Shown piece after piece: positions 9,384 through 19,226 of a stretch of 64,000 nucleotides of DNA. The stretch is from Yamagishiella unicocca (taxonomy: Eukaryota > Chlorophyta > Chlorophyceae > Chlamydomonadales > Volvocaceae), in assembly GCA_003116995.1 (NCBI GenBank), contig BDSL01000104.1, positions 1 through 64,000 of the forward strand, written 5' to 3'. Both the position numbers and the translations under genes were made by a program. Numbering within the stretch: the first letter of the stretch is position 1; each line of letters opens with the position of its first letter. Under the pieces are notes generated by a model. That model searched no databases, had not been told where the DNA came from, and saw nothing but the letters and a program-made list of their open reading frames with translations.

Positions 9384-12300
9384 ATGCTAAGAGCTTTCAA
9401 TAGACCGTCACTTCTCAGCCAGGCCGTGTCGGTTCACAGTTCTCAAACCCCGAATGGCGAGGAGGACCAAGCACGCCCAGCGGCAATTGAAGCTGTACAT
9501 AGCTCCTTGATAGCGCAGCTTGATGAAGTCAACGGAGATGCTGGTGATGGGGCTTCTTCGGCGGCAACTGGCCAGCCCCATCCGCTTTTCTATGCGGGAG
9601 TCATGCTGCGGGGCCAGAAGGCCGACCTGGTGCGATTGTTTGAGTTGCCACCGACAGAGGTAAGGCGATAATGCAAGGATAGGCTAGCGGACAGTTTTCT
9701 GGGTAACATAAGCGCTTACCATCCTAGCTGCGCCATGCTTATGACCGGTCCCACAGAGGCTGAATGGAGACTTCCATTGCGCTATGCGTAAACGGGTACT
9801 CCTCCAGGTGGGCCAACGCGTCAGCACTTTTTTTTGTGCCGTTGGGTCTTGTTCTGGTTGCCGACAGCCCCGCGACCGCCTTGGATGACTTTGCGTCCTC
9901 CGCACACGCAGGGCCGGATGTACGTGTTTGACCACTACGTCTGCTTCTACTCTGCTGTCTTTGGATTCGCCAAGAAGCGGCGGATGCCTATGCGGGTACG
10001 CCCTGCGCAGCTGCTGATGTCTGCGGGCGTGTCACAGACTTAGCTCCTTACCCTGAATCCATCTTATACCAGACAATCAAGGCCGTGAGAAAGAAGAAGC
10101 ACCTAGGCTTCCCAAATTCGCTCGAGGTAAGGCGGTGGGGAGCTGGCCAGGGGCGGCGTGCGGGTAGATGTGCTGCCGGCAGACAGCCCCGGAGGGCTGG
10201 AGAGCTGGGACAGGGAGCGAGCGCGCCATGGGCAGCATCACAGCGGCTTGAGGACTGGCCAGGCGGCTTCCGACCTTCACCTCTTCCCTGGAATCTGGCC
10301 TTGGTGCACAGTGGCTAAATGGATGGAGGACACGGGGTTGGCGGATTGTAGAAGGGTGATGGGGCGCGGCGGGTTGCAGTGGCAGGGGAGATGCGACTCC
10401 CGACGCATCAAAAGGGGCAGGGCTGTGTGGGGCTGGGCGGGGGAGGTGCGGGGCTCATGGCTCGGGGAGGTGGTGGGCTCATGGCTCGGGGAGGTGGTGG
10501 GCTCATGGCTCGGGGAGGTGGTGGGCTCATGGCTCGGGGAGGGGGTGCGGCCCATGGCTTGGGGAGGGGGTGGGCTCCGGCTGGGCGGGGGAGGTGCGGG
10601 GCTCATGGCTCGGGGAGGTGGTGGGCTCATGGCTCGGGGAGGGGGTGGGCTCATGGCTCGGGGAGGGGGTGCGGCCCATGGCTTGGGGAGGGGGTGGGCT
10701 CCTGGCTCGAGGGCGGCGGACGCCACGTGGTACGGTTTCCTCGGCGGCACAGCTGGTGCGTTGGCTGTGCGGGAGGTGCGTGCGACCCCCGCAGCCAAAC
10801 ATCCCCGGGTCGCCTGGACGCAGCAGGGAGCAGCGGCGCGGACAGCGGCCACGTTACCTGCCCAGCCCCAGCTCACTGGCTCGGCCCCTGCGCCCCTCAG
10901 ATCGAGACCGATGAGTACAAGGAGTTCTTCACGTCGTTCCTGTCTCGCGAGGAGGCCTTCCAGCTCATCATGAAGCTGCTGCCGGAGGCTAAGTGAGTGG
11001 CGGGACCCCGCAGGCAGGGCGGGCGTTTGGGGGAGACCCGTGGGTCGGCACATAGAGGGGGCAGGCGGAGCGGCACAGAGGGGGCGGCGGCGAGGATTGA
11101 GAGCAGGCCCATGGGTCGGCACATAGAGGGGGCAGGCGGAGCGGCACAGAGGGGGCGGCGGCGAGGATTGAGCGCAGGCCCATGGGTCGGCACATAGAGG
11201 GGGCAGGCGGAGCGGCACAGAGGGGGCGGCGGCGAGGATTGAGAGCAGGCCCATGGGTCGGCACATAGAGGGGGCGGGGCGGGGGTTGGGAGGAGACAAG
11301 TGGGTCGACATATAGCGGGGGCGTGGGGATTTGAGAGGGGACCCGTGGGTCGACACATCTGTGGGTGGGTGGGGTGGGGCAGCGGGGTGGGGCGGGTGAG
11401 CCTCATAGTGGGGTGAAGTGCTCACACTACCCCCCGTCTTCTCGCCACCGCCCGGGCCCCCCCGGATGCCGCATCCGACCTGAAGGCCGCTGCTTCGGTC
11501 CACTGCTGCCCGCTCTCCCCGCCCTCACCCCCACGGGTTAATCCCCAACCCTCACCCCCCCCACACACACACACAGGCACCTGGCAGAGGGCGAGGACGG
11601 CTCCACGCAGCGGCGCTCCACGGACACGGGGGGGTCGTACACGGGCAACGCAGGTGCGTCGGGACGAGCTGGACGAGCGGGTACGGCAGTGCGAAGATGG
11701 CGGGGGGTGTTGGGTGGGTTGCGGTGGGGGGGAAGAGGGGGGGCGGGGGAAAGGGGAGGGGGCCGGGGCGAGGATGGGGGCCGGTGGGACGTGGATCTCT
11801 GTGGTGGGGCGCGGGTCTCTGCGCCGGCGGAAGGTGAGGGCCGTGGCTGGCTGGCTAGCTGGCTGAACCCCCCCCCTCACGAAGCAGCGCCCGTTGCACG
11901 TGCCACAGGAGGCCTCACAGTGACAGCGACCCCAGCCTATGACCCCACCACCATCACTTCCCATGCCGCGCAACGGGGTCTTCACGCCCTCCCCCCACCC
12001 CACCCACCAACATCATCACGCACCCCACCCCACCCCTCCGTCTTTAGTTCCCTCAACCAAGTCCTCCAGCATGCACCTCGAAGCGTCTGTCCTCAATGGG
12101 TTTTCTTTCGTACACGCTTCTTCCTTGTAAACCCCCCATCCCCCCCCACCCCCCCCCCAGGCGGTGGCCCCACCCGAGACCTGTCCAGCCCGCAGTCCAC
12201 CTCGCGGGGTGGTGCCGCGCACGAGGAGGGGCGGCGGCGCGCCCCAGCCAACGGGGGAGGCGGCAGCGCCCGGGTGGTGGGCGTCAACGGGGAGCGGTCG

Positions 12301-15300
12301 CTGCTGACCCGCAACTCCGGCTCCATGGCGGATGACAACGACGACGATGAGGAGGTGTGTGGGGGGTTTGAGGAAGACCCGTGGATGCGAAGGAGCCGTT
12401 TAGAACAGACGGATTTAAGATGCATGCTGGAGAACTGGGTTGAGCGGGGATTACAATAATTGAGGGGGGGAGGGGGTGGGATGCTGGGAGTGGTGGTGGT
12501 GGCAGCTGGCGTCCTGGCACCTGCACCGCCGTCAGTGCATCTATCTCTCGCTTGCGTCCGGTCGCTGTGGCTTGTGGCCTGACCCAATCCCTCCGGCGGT
12601 CAACTGCCAGCAACTCCCCCCTCGCTTCATCTGTCCCCAAGCCCACCAACCCCGCTCTCCTTACCGCCCCCACCCTCCCTTTCCGCTATACACCACCTAC
12701 ACTTCCCATGTCGTGTTACCGGTCCTTTCATGTAACCCCCCACCCTCCCTTTCGGGGTCCTCGCTTCCTTTCGTCTCGCCGTAGCCGACATAGCTTAGCC
12801 GCCAAAGGTCATATTACGACCTTCGGCTTTCGTATCCCCAACCCAGTTCTCCCGCATGCATCTCAAAACTTCTGTTTCAAACGATTTTTTCGGACATCCA
12901 CGGGTTTCCCTCGAACCCTCCCTTTCCGCTATCCGCCAGCTACAGCCAGCTACACTTCCCATGTCGTGTTACCGGTTCTCTCATGTAACCCTTCGTACCC
13001 AATGTCGCGTAACCGGGTCTTCTCGCCACCCCCCCCTCCTCCCTCGGTTTGTCGGCCGTGGATTCGCGGATTTTCTTATCAAACCCCTCCTCCTCCCTGG
13101 AGCAGGACGGCAGCGGCGTGTGGAGCATGGAGCCCCGCCCCGCGCCCACGGTATCGGGCGCCCGGCACGTGCTGCACTCCACCCTGCCCGGCACCCCCCG
13201 GGAGTTCTTCGATGTCGTACTGGCGGACAGCGCGCCGTTCTTCGAGGACTTCCTGGACAGCCAGGGCAACCGGCGCATCAACCTGACCACCTGGAAGCGG
13301 CACTCGCAGCTGGGGCACGTGCGCGACATGAACTTCACGGCGCCCATCAAGGGCGCGTTCGGCAACTGGGGCGTCAGCCACACCGCCTGCTACCAGTCGC
13401 AGAGGTGAGGGGCCCGCACGCAGACAGGCCCGCAGGCAGGCAGGCAGGCAGGCTGAACTCCTCCCAACTGTCCTGTTCCCCCTCCCGGCCCTCCCGCCCC
13501 ATTATTGCGCAATGCCAGCGATCAGCACCCCGCCCCGTAGGGGCCTTATATGGGCCTTACGTCCTCCGCAATCTACCCTGCTCTCCGCTCCGTCGCCTTA
13601 TCCTCCTCCTCCTCGTCGTCGTCGTCGTCGTCGTTGGAAAAGCAGCAACCGCCGCCCCCTCCCCCTCCCAAGTGTACCCGCATGCGCGCGCGGTCGGTGC
13701 GACCTGGTGTCCGCAGCCCATGCGCCAGCTCTACACTGCGCCTCCACACTTCCCACCTCGAGTAACCGGGGTCGTTTTTGCACCCCCCCGCACACACACA
13801 GGTTTTGCCTGTACACCGCCGAGCACATTGTGTTTGAGAGCAGCCAGACCATGACCGACATCCCCTACGGCGACTGCTTCACGGTGGACCAGCGCTGGGA
13901 CGTGAGGCCGGACCCGCAAGCGGACCCGGACTTGCCGCAGGTGGGGCCACGGGGCGGGGCAGGGGCGGCGGGAGTGGAACTGGGAGGAGCAGGGGCGAGG
14001 GGCGGGGCTGGCGGCGGCTGTCTGCTCGGGGTGTGGCTCCACGCGGTACCGCCCTTCGCTGCCCGTGCCGCCCTCCCTGCTCCAGCATGCGCCCACAAAA
14101 TCGGTGTCCGACGGCCATGCGCCAGCTATCCTGTCCCTGCCGCGAAAGCGGTTTTTATGCCAACCCCCCAAACCCCCCTCCTTCCCCCCGCCTGTCTGCC
14201 CCCGTCTGCTGCGGCAGATCATCTTCGACCTGCACGTGCGGGTGCCCTTCAGCAGCCGCTGCCTCTTCAAGGGGGTGAGTCAAGTAGCAGCGGCGGCGGG
14301 CGAGCGCGCCCAGACTCAGGCCCCCCGCGTACACACACATTCACACTTCCGGGGCAACACCCCCACACCCCGCCCCCTCCGCTCGCGGACGCAACCCAAC
14401 CCACCAGCGGCCGCCCCGACCGCGCAGCACACAGCGCGTCCTGCGCCCCCGGGCCCCCGAGTGCCGGCCACCATGAACAAGCGGCGAGCGGTGCTTCACC
14501 TGCGCAGCTGTGAACCCACCCGACGTATGATCGGTTTTACTCCTCAGTGCCGACCGACGGGTTTCCTCTCATACCCCCCGCCTTACCCGGTGGCGGCCCC
14601 TCCGCGCCCCTCTGCCTGCCTGGCGGTGCAGGTGATTGAGAGCGGCTCCTTGAAGCAGGTGCAGGAGACCATCACGCAGTTCGTGGACCAGCTGCGGCCG
14701 ATTCTGCAGGTGGGGGGCAGGCCGGTGGATGGGCGGAAGGGCAGCAGGGGGGGGCCTGAGCGTGGCGATAAGGCCCCAGCCCGCCCCAGCCAGTGCCGGG
14801 GTAACGCCTGCGGGACTCAGCATCATCACCCCTCGTCCAGGTCCGGGGATACGCCACGTCGCTCCACACGTGCAGTTGCAATCACCACCTGTCACCAACC
14901 CCCATGCCCTGAACGCCGCGCGGGACACGGGACGGGACCCACCCGCTTCCTTGCACCCATTCTTCCTGCAACCTTCCTCCCCAACCTGGAAGGCCCCGCA
15001 CAACCCGCCCAGCCAGCCTCGCACAACCTTGGAGCCCTCGCCCCCGGCCCACCTGCCCCCACCTGCCCCCACTGTCCCCACCTGTCCCTACCTGTCCCCA
15101 CCTGCCCCCACCTGTCCCCACCTGCCCCCACCTGTCCCCACCTGCCCCCACCTGCCCCCTCCAGGAGCGGCTGCTGTCCCGCAACACCATCACCATGCGG
15201 GCTCCCGTGGACCCCACCCTGGGGCCCAGCGCCATGACCCCGCGGATCAACAGCGTGCTGGCGGCCTCGGGGCGGGTCATGCCGGGAACGAGGACGCTGC

Positions 15301-17037
15301 AGACCAAGCCCTCCCTGCGCGTGCAGACGACAGCGACCCGCGGGCCGGGACTACAGTCCCCGGGGGTGAGTTTGAGGGCGCCGCGAGGGTGTCCGCGTCC
15401 GCGGCTTGCCACGCGCCGTGCGGCTTCCCCTCCCCCACTGCCCGGACCCGCCCTGTGCGATCTCCTGGCACCAGGTGCGCTGCGGTGGTCACCCCTCCCT
15501 CCCTCCCTGCCGCCTGCCGCCTCCCCCCATCCGCTGCATTCCCCTTCCCTCTCCGCTTCCCTTCCCACGCGCCGTGCGGCTTCCACTCCCCCACTGCCCG
15601 GACCCGAATGCGAGGCTGCGGACACGACGGATGCGGTCGTGGCGAGGCGGAGGGGGGGGGTTGCGGTGATTTGTTGCGTGGGGGTTCGTGGCTCGGGGAT
15701 TTATTGTGTGGGGGTCAGCACTTTAAGGGTTGTAGGAGGGTTGTAGGAGGGAGGGCAGGGGAATGCGACGGCCCAGTGCGCACCGGCTGACGGCGGCCCC
15801 TCCCGCGCCCCCACCGGCCCTGCATCCCACCCTCCACACCTCCTCCTCCGCGGCGACTGCCCTCGTCGCACTGCGGTTGCGTCCGTCCGCCTGGCGTGGA
15901 ACCCCCCTCGCGTCCCGCCCTCCGCCCCCCCTCGGGGTCCGGTTCCGAGGCTCCAGCCCCCGTCCGTCCCGAGGCGGCAATTAGAGCAGGTGCCTCCGGG
16001 GCCGGGGTTGGGGTTAGGCTTGGGGTTGGGGTTAGGCTTGGGGTTGGGGGTTGGGGTTGGGTTGGGGTTAGGCTTGGGAGTCGGGATTGCGGTGGGGCCT
16101 GGAAGGTGGGTTGGTGTGGCTGTGCAGGGCGCGGTGCTGCCTGGTGGCCCCCAGGGGGGCCCAACGGTGCGGGGGGAGGGGTAGTCGCTGAGCTCCGGCT
16201 GCGGCAGGGGCATGAGGACGCGGCTGGCGCTATCCGCCGCCTAGGGCATCCAGCCACTCCCCGCGCCGCCTCGTTCCTCACCCGCTCACCACGCCCGCCC
16301 AACCCCGAGCACCCGCCCCTGTCCCCTGCCCCCCCCGCTTCTTGCATCTCCCCTCCCCATATTGAGTAACCAGGTTTTGAGTTTTTGCAACCCCGCTTCC
16401 CCTCCCTCCCTTGCTTCAGGTGTACGAGGCGGCCGACCAGGCCGATCTCTCCCTGGGGCAGGTGCCGCTGTCGGAGCCGGGCGTGGGGCGGCTGCTGCTC
16501 AGCCTGGGCGGCCGGCTGGCGGAGGGCGCCCGCAGCATGCTGGAGAGCGGCATCGACGTCGTCATCAACCTGACGCAGTGCAAGTGCACGCCGCAGATGC
16601 GCTTCCTGGTGGCCATGATGATCATTATTTCGCTGGCAAACCTGCTCTGCATGCTCACGTACCTTTGGGCCGGCAGCGGAGGCGCAGGGGGAGGCGGAGG
16701 CACGCTGGCGGTGGTGCTGTCGGACGGCGGCCCCGCCCTCGTAGGGTTGGTGGACGCTGGGGCCGCGGCGGGAGCCGCAACCGGCAGCGGAGGAGGAGGA
16801 GGAGGCGGCGACGTGGGCTCGGTGCTGGACCCTGGCGCTCTGCTGGGCGGTGCTGGCGGGTCCGCTGCTTACTGGGTGCAGCGGATGGCGGTGCTGCAGG
16901 AGGAGCTGCAGCTGCTGCAGGGGCGGATAGAGGTGGTGTCGCGGGAGGTGGGGGTGGTGGTTGCGCAGCTGTCGCAGGCGGCTGCTAAGGCGTCGGCAGG
17001 GTCGGCAGGTGGCGGGTCCGCCGGGCGGGAACTGTGA
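9384..17037 (+). CDS. GRAM-VASt domain membrane protein (Lam/GRAMD1-like)
   Basis: Thirteen exons give one frame of about 739 residues: 9384-9659, 9757-9807, 9912-9995, 10073-10126, 10901-10992, 11577-11653, 12161-12354, 13106-13404, 13802-13940, 14218-14274, 14632-14709, 15165-15365, 16420-17037. A GRAM domain lies at about residues 80-185 (GRMYVFDHYVCFYSAVFGF, KKHLGFPNSLE). A VASt (StAR-related-like) domain lies at about 290-465 (LHSTLPGTPREFFDVVLAD, DFLDSQGNRRINLTTWKR, IPYGDCFTVDQRWDV). A transmembrane segment at about 596-617 (FLVAMMIIISLANLLCMLTY) is followed by a short coiled coil. Family members sit in the ER at membrane contact sites and move sterols or sense anionic lipids; the ligand here is not shown. 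An acidic low-complexity linker (DDNDDDEE) separates GRAM from VASt. Introns are long and repeat-rich. A TGTAA signal lies at 17518-17522. An upstream non-coding exon cannot be excluded. Confidence 0.87.
10425..10715 (+). repeat. 24-bp tandem repeat in intron 4 of the GRAM-VASt gene
   Basis: GGGCTCATGGCTCGGGGAGG-type units recur with a 24-bp period, interrupted by GGCCCATGGCTTGG variants. The repeat makes long false ORFs on both strands. Confidence 0.85.
11041..11276 (+). repeat. 71-bp tandem repeat in intron 5 of the GRAM-VASt gene
   Basis: The marker CACATAGAGGGGG occurs at 11049, 11120, 11191 and 11262, an exact 71-bp period. Units are almost identical (GAGAGCAGG versus GAGCGCAGG). Confidence 0.9.
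11939..11990 (+). repeat. Intronic repeat family A, degenerate copy (GRAM-VASt intron 6)
   Basis: CTTCCCATGCCGCGCAACGG followed by GTCTTC and a C-rich run. It is the divergent member of the family whose core is ATGTCGNGTAACCGG. Confidence 0.55.
12045..12135 (+). repeat. Intronic repeat family B, sense copy (GRAM-VASt intron 6)
   Basis: CTCAACCAAGTCCTCCAGCA, TGCACCTCGAAGCGTCTGTC and a TTTTCTTTCG segment, ending 25 bp before the acceptor of exon 7. Related copies are at 12361-12450 (inverted), 12838-12920 and 43648-43730 (inverted on the plus strand). Confidence 0.75.
12361..12450 (-). repeat. Intronic repeat family B, antisense copy (GRAM-VASt intron 7)
   Basis: It begins 6 bp after the donor of exon 7 (12355). 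GAGGAAGACCCGTGGATGCG and GCATGCTGGAGAACTGGGTT are the reverse complement of the sense copies, and match the ClpX-intron copy at 43648-43730. Confidence 0.75.
12695..13085 (+). repeat. Cluster of intronic repeats A, B and C (GRAM-VASt intron 7)
   Basis: The family A motif CCCATGTCGTGTTACCGG appears at about 12705 and again at about 12958, with a third form (AATGTCGCGTAACCGGG) at about 13000. A family B copy is at 12838-12920 (GCATGCATCTCAAAACTTCT, CATCCACGGGTTTCCCTC). A family C copy is at 13040-13085 (GGTTTGTCGGCCGTGGATTC, GCGGATTTTCTTAT), just before the exon 8 acceptor. The flanking CCTCCCTTTCCGCTAT segment is also duplicated. Confidence 0.8.
13745..13790 (+). repeat. Intronic repeat family A (GRAM-VASt intron 8)
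   Basis: CACTTCCCACCTCGAGTAAC CGGGG, then a T-rich stretch and a C run, ending about 10 bp before the exon 9 acceptor (13801). Confidence 0.65.
14110..14170 (+). repeat. Intronic repeat A-like copy (GRAM-VASt intron 9)
   Basis: GCCAGCTATCCTGTCCCTGC then CGCGAAAGCGGTTTTTATGC and a C run. It closely matches the reverse complement of 42996-43035 in a ClpX intron (CTATCCTGTCCCGTCGCG, CTGTTTTTATGCCC). Confidence 0.7.
15055..15163 (+). repeat. CCCCACCTG tandem tract at the end of intron 11
   Basis: Alternating CCTGCCCCCA and CCTGTCCCCA units run directly into the 3' splice site at 15164 and serve as its pyrimidine tract. Confidence 0.85.
15998..16085 (+). repeat. G-rich telomere-like tract in intron 12
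   Basis: GGGGTTAGGCTTGGGGTTGG-type units recur. They resemble but do not equal the TTTTAGGG or TTTAGGG telomere repeats of green algae, so this is probably a simple G/T-rich repeat with G-quadruplex potential. Confidence 0.7.
16345..16395 (+). repeat. Intronic repeat family A (GRAM-VASt intron 12)
   Basis: CCCATATTGAGTAACCAGG, a T-rich stretch (GAGTTTTTGC) and CAACCCC, about 25 bp before the exon 13 acceptor (16419). Confidence 0.6.
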
Positions 17038-19226
17038 GCATACTGCGGAGGAGGAGGGAGGGGGGAGGAGGAAGGGAGGAGGAAGGGGGACGGGGAGGAG
17101 GAGGAGGAAGGGAGAAGGGGGACGGTGGGGAGGAGGAGGAGGAGGAGGAAACGGGGCTGCGTCGTCTGCGCGCTGTGATGCGCAGTGCTTGATTCCATTC
17201 GGCGCAACTTGCGATGAGGTCGAGGGCGGCGAGGGTGGCGGGGTGGAGCTTATACGAGTTGAAGTATGGGGATGCACGTGCGCCTGTCACTAGGGGCGAG
17301 GAGCGGAGGGAGGGCGGCCGGCTTGGCTAGGGCGATGGCGCGTCATGGTTTAGGTCGGTAGCGCCAGGTCCGGACAGGTGGGTTGGGATGTGGGTGGCTG
17401 GCGAGCGCGATGCTGCCGGTTTCCGGGGCAGGCAGCAGAGGGGGCAGGCGGAGGGGCAAGGCGGCCTGCGCCAGGCCTGTTGTTGCTTTTTATGTGTACA
17501 CACCAGCGCACAGCTTGTGTAAATGTTCGATGCCGTTCTTAACACTGGTTGGTGCGGAATGTTCGATGCCGTTCTTAACACTGGTTGGTGCGGAGCAGGT
17601 CCGCTGCTGTTCGGAGATGATTTAGTCTGACGGGAGGGAGCTATCATGGTGGCACGGTTTCGTCTGAATGGCGGGCGCAGGCGCACGTGGTGCGGCAGCC
17701 CAACCATCGCCAGCTGTCCCGTGACTGTGACGTGTCGCCGGCCAAGGCAGCTGGGTTTGCATTACGTGGCGACAACGACGAGCTGACCTACCCCTGTTCG
17801 CATTCACTCGGCAACAGGGGGGCCGGGGGGAAACAGCGCAACTTGATAATGCCACTCGAATCCACATGGTAATCCTGCAGTTCTGTTTGTACGAATTCGC
17901 GCGGGGGGTGCATCGAACTATGGACTGAACTGTGGACAGTTGATTAGCTGGGCTTGACCGCCTTTGCGGGGCCCGCTTGCTTTTGGTGACCATACGTAAC
18001 ACTTGTCTGTCTCTGATCGCGCCGATTACCCGTGTGGCACCTTTTTCGGCATGTAGTGCTGCGCAACTGGTGTAGATGCAATAAGCTGGCACACATAGGG
18101 CCCGCTGGCGTGAGCAGCTCTCCACACATGCTGGGGGTAGCTGACGAACCCGCAAGCACCAGCTTTTCTGCGCGTAAATCTGTAACATTCTTTATCGGAC
18201 GGATTCGGCTGCTGATGGGCAGCAGGCTTCCAGCGGGCGCCGTCAACCTGATGCTAGCACGTTCATGCCACCGACCTGAGACTGCGGAAGGATGTGGTAC
18301 CGGTATAGCGGCTTGCTGGTGCCCCAGTTTCCACAGGCGAAAGGAGAAGTAGCGCATGCGGGTTACGCAATGCTGCAGGCCTTGCCTTGTTGCTGCTAGT
18401 GGGCAGTATTGCTCGGCGGATGGTGGCGTGCAGTAGTCTTTTGGCTTACGAGGCAGCTCCGTGCATACCCGTCCGCAGTGGTTGATGGGGAATAATTTTT
18501 CAGGGAAGAAGGAAGCAGTGAGAGCGGTCACGTCCGCGCATTTCGCGGAGACAGCCCAAGGAGGTGTAACCGGTGTGGCGGGGTGTCTGGATGCGAAAGC
18601 CGTGGCAGCAGTGGGCGAGGTTGCAACTCGGTACCCCGGGTAATACGAGCGTCTGGCTCGTTACAGCATATCAGTGATATGCCAAAAGTTTCCCAGACAG
18701 AGTTAACGGACTCCTTTTCAGGTACATGGCGCATGCATTCCAATGGCATGTATCCGCAGCCTTCGGAAGGCCCTGTGCACGGCCACGTCTCCAGGCAATA
18801 ACGCTGGCGCATTTGAATCCCGACGGGAAACAGGCTTCTTTTGTGTCGTTTTCTGTTGCCCCAGGAAGAACCGACAAACTTTGGCAGCCAGGCAAGCTGC
18901 GATCACCAAAGAGCTAAGTATCGGTATTGTAATTTTCACAGATGAGATCATTGGCAGTCCAGGCACAGCGTTAACGCATCGTGAGCACATATGACGGGAG
19001 TCCACAATACGCCTTCTGCACATGCACGCCCCACGCCCCTTACAGCTTTTCATCTGACATATGTTTATGGGACATTTGCGATATTACAGTTAAGGTATGA
19101 GGATGAGCGGGTTTGGAGGATCCCTCAAACTGACCCTTGTACGGCTTTTGCCTTCACGCGAGGGCTTGCTTCTCACCTGTCTGGCCTAATGCCAACGCTA
19201 TTCAGTTAAGCCGAACTTCTGTAAAA
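17038..19226. other. Intergenic region, GRAM-VASt 3' flank to RPN10
   Basis: No supported gene. It holds the GRAM-VASt 3' untranslated region with purine-rich GGAGGAGGAGG runs (17045-17150), a TGTAA signal at 17518-17522, a 36-bp duplication, and presumably the RPN10 promoter. Open frames here lack similarity I can recognise. Confidence 0.6.
17522..17593 (+). repeat. 36-bp tandem duplication
   Basis: Two exact copies (17522-17557 and 17558-17593) of a unit starting AATGTTCGATGCCGTTC. They lie just downstream of the GRAM-VASt poly(A) signal. Confidence 0.95.

Noticed and set aside
10277..11503. 408-codon minus-strand Pro/Ser-rich frame
   Set aside because: It lies antisense to repeat-rich introns and exon 5 of the well supported GRAM-VASt gene; composition reflects the tandem repeats.
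13512..15790. Long plus-strand frames crossing GRAM-VASt introns
   Set aside because: They read through introns in GC-rich DNA. The conserved domain only appears when the GT-AG introns are removed.
15715..17277. 520-codon minus-strand frame
   Set aside because: Antisense to the last exon and intron of GRAM-VASt, low complexity, no domain.
17622..18895. Several overlapping 60-195-codon frames between GRAM-VASt and RPN10
   Set aside because: No domain, no consistent splice structure, overlapping on both strands; typical of GC-rich intergenic DNA.
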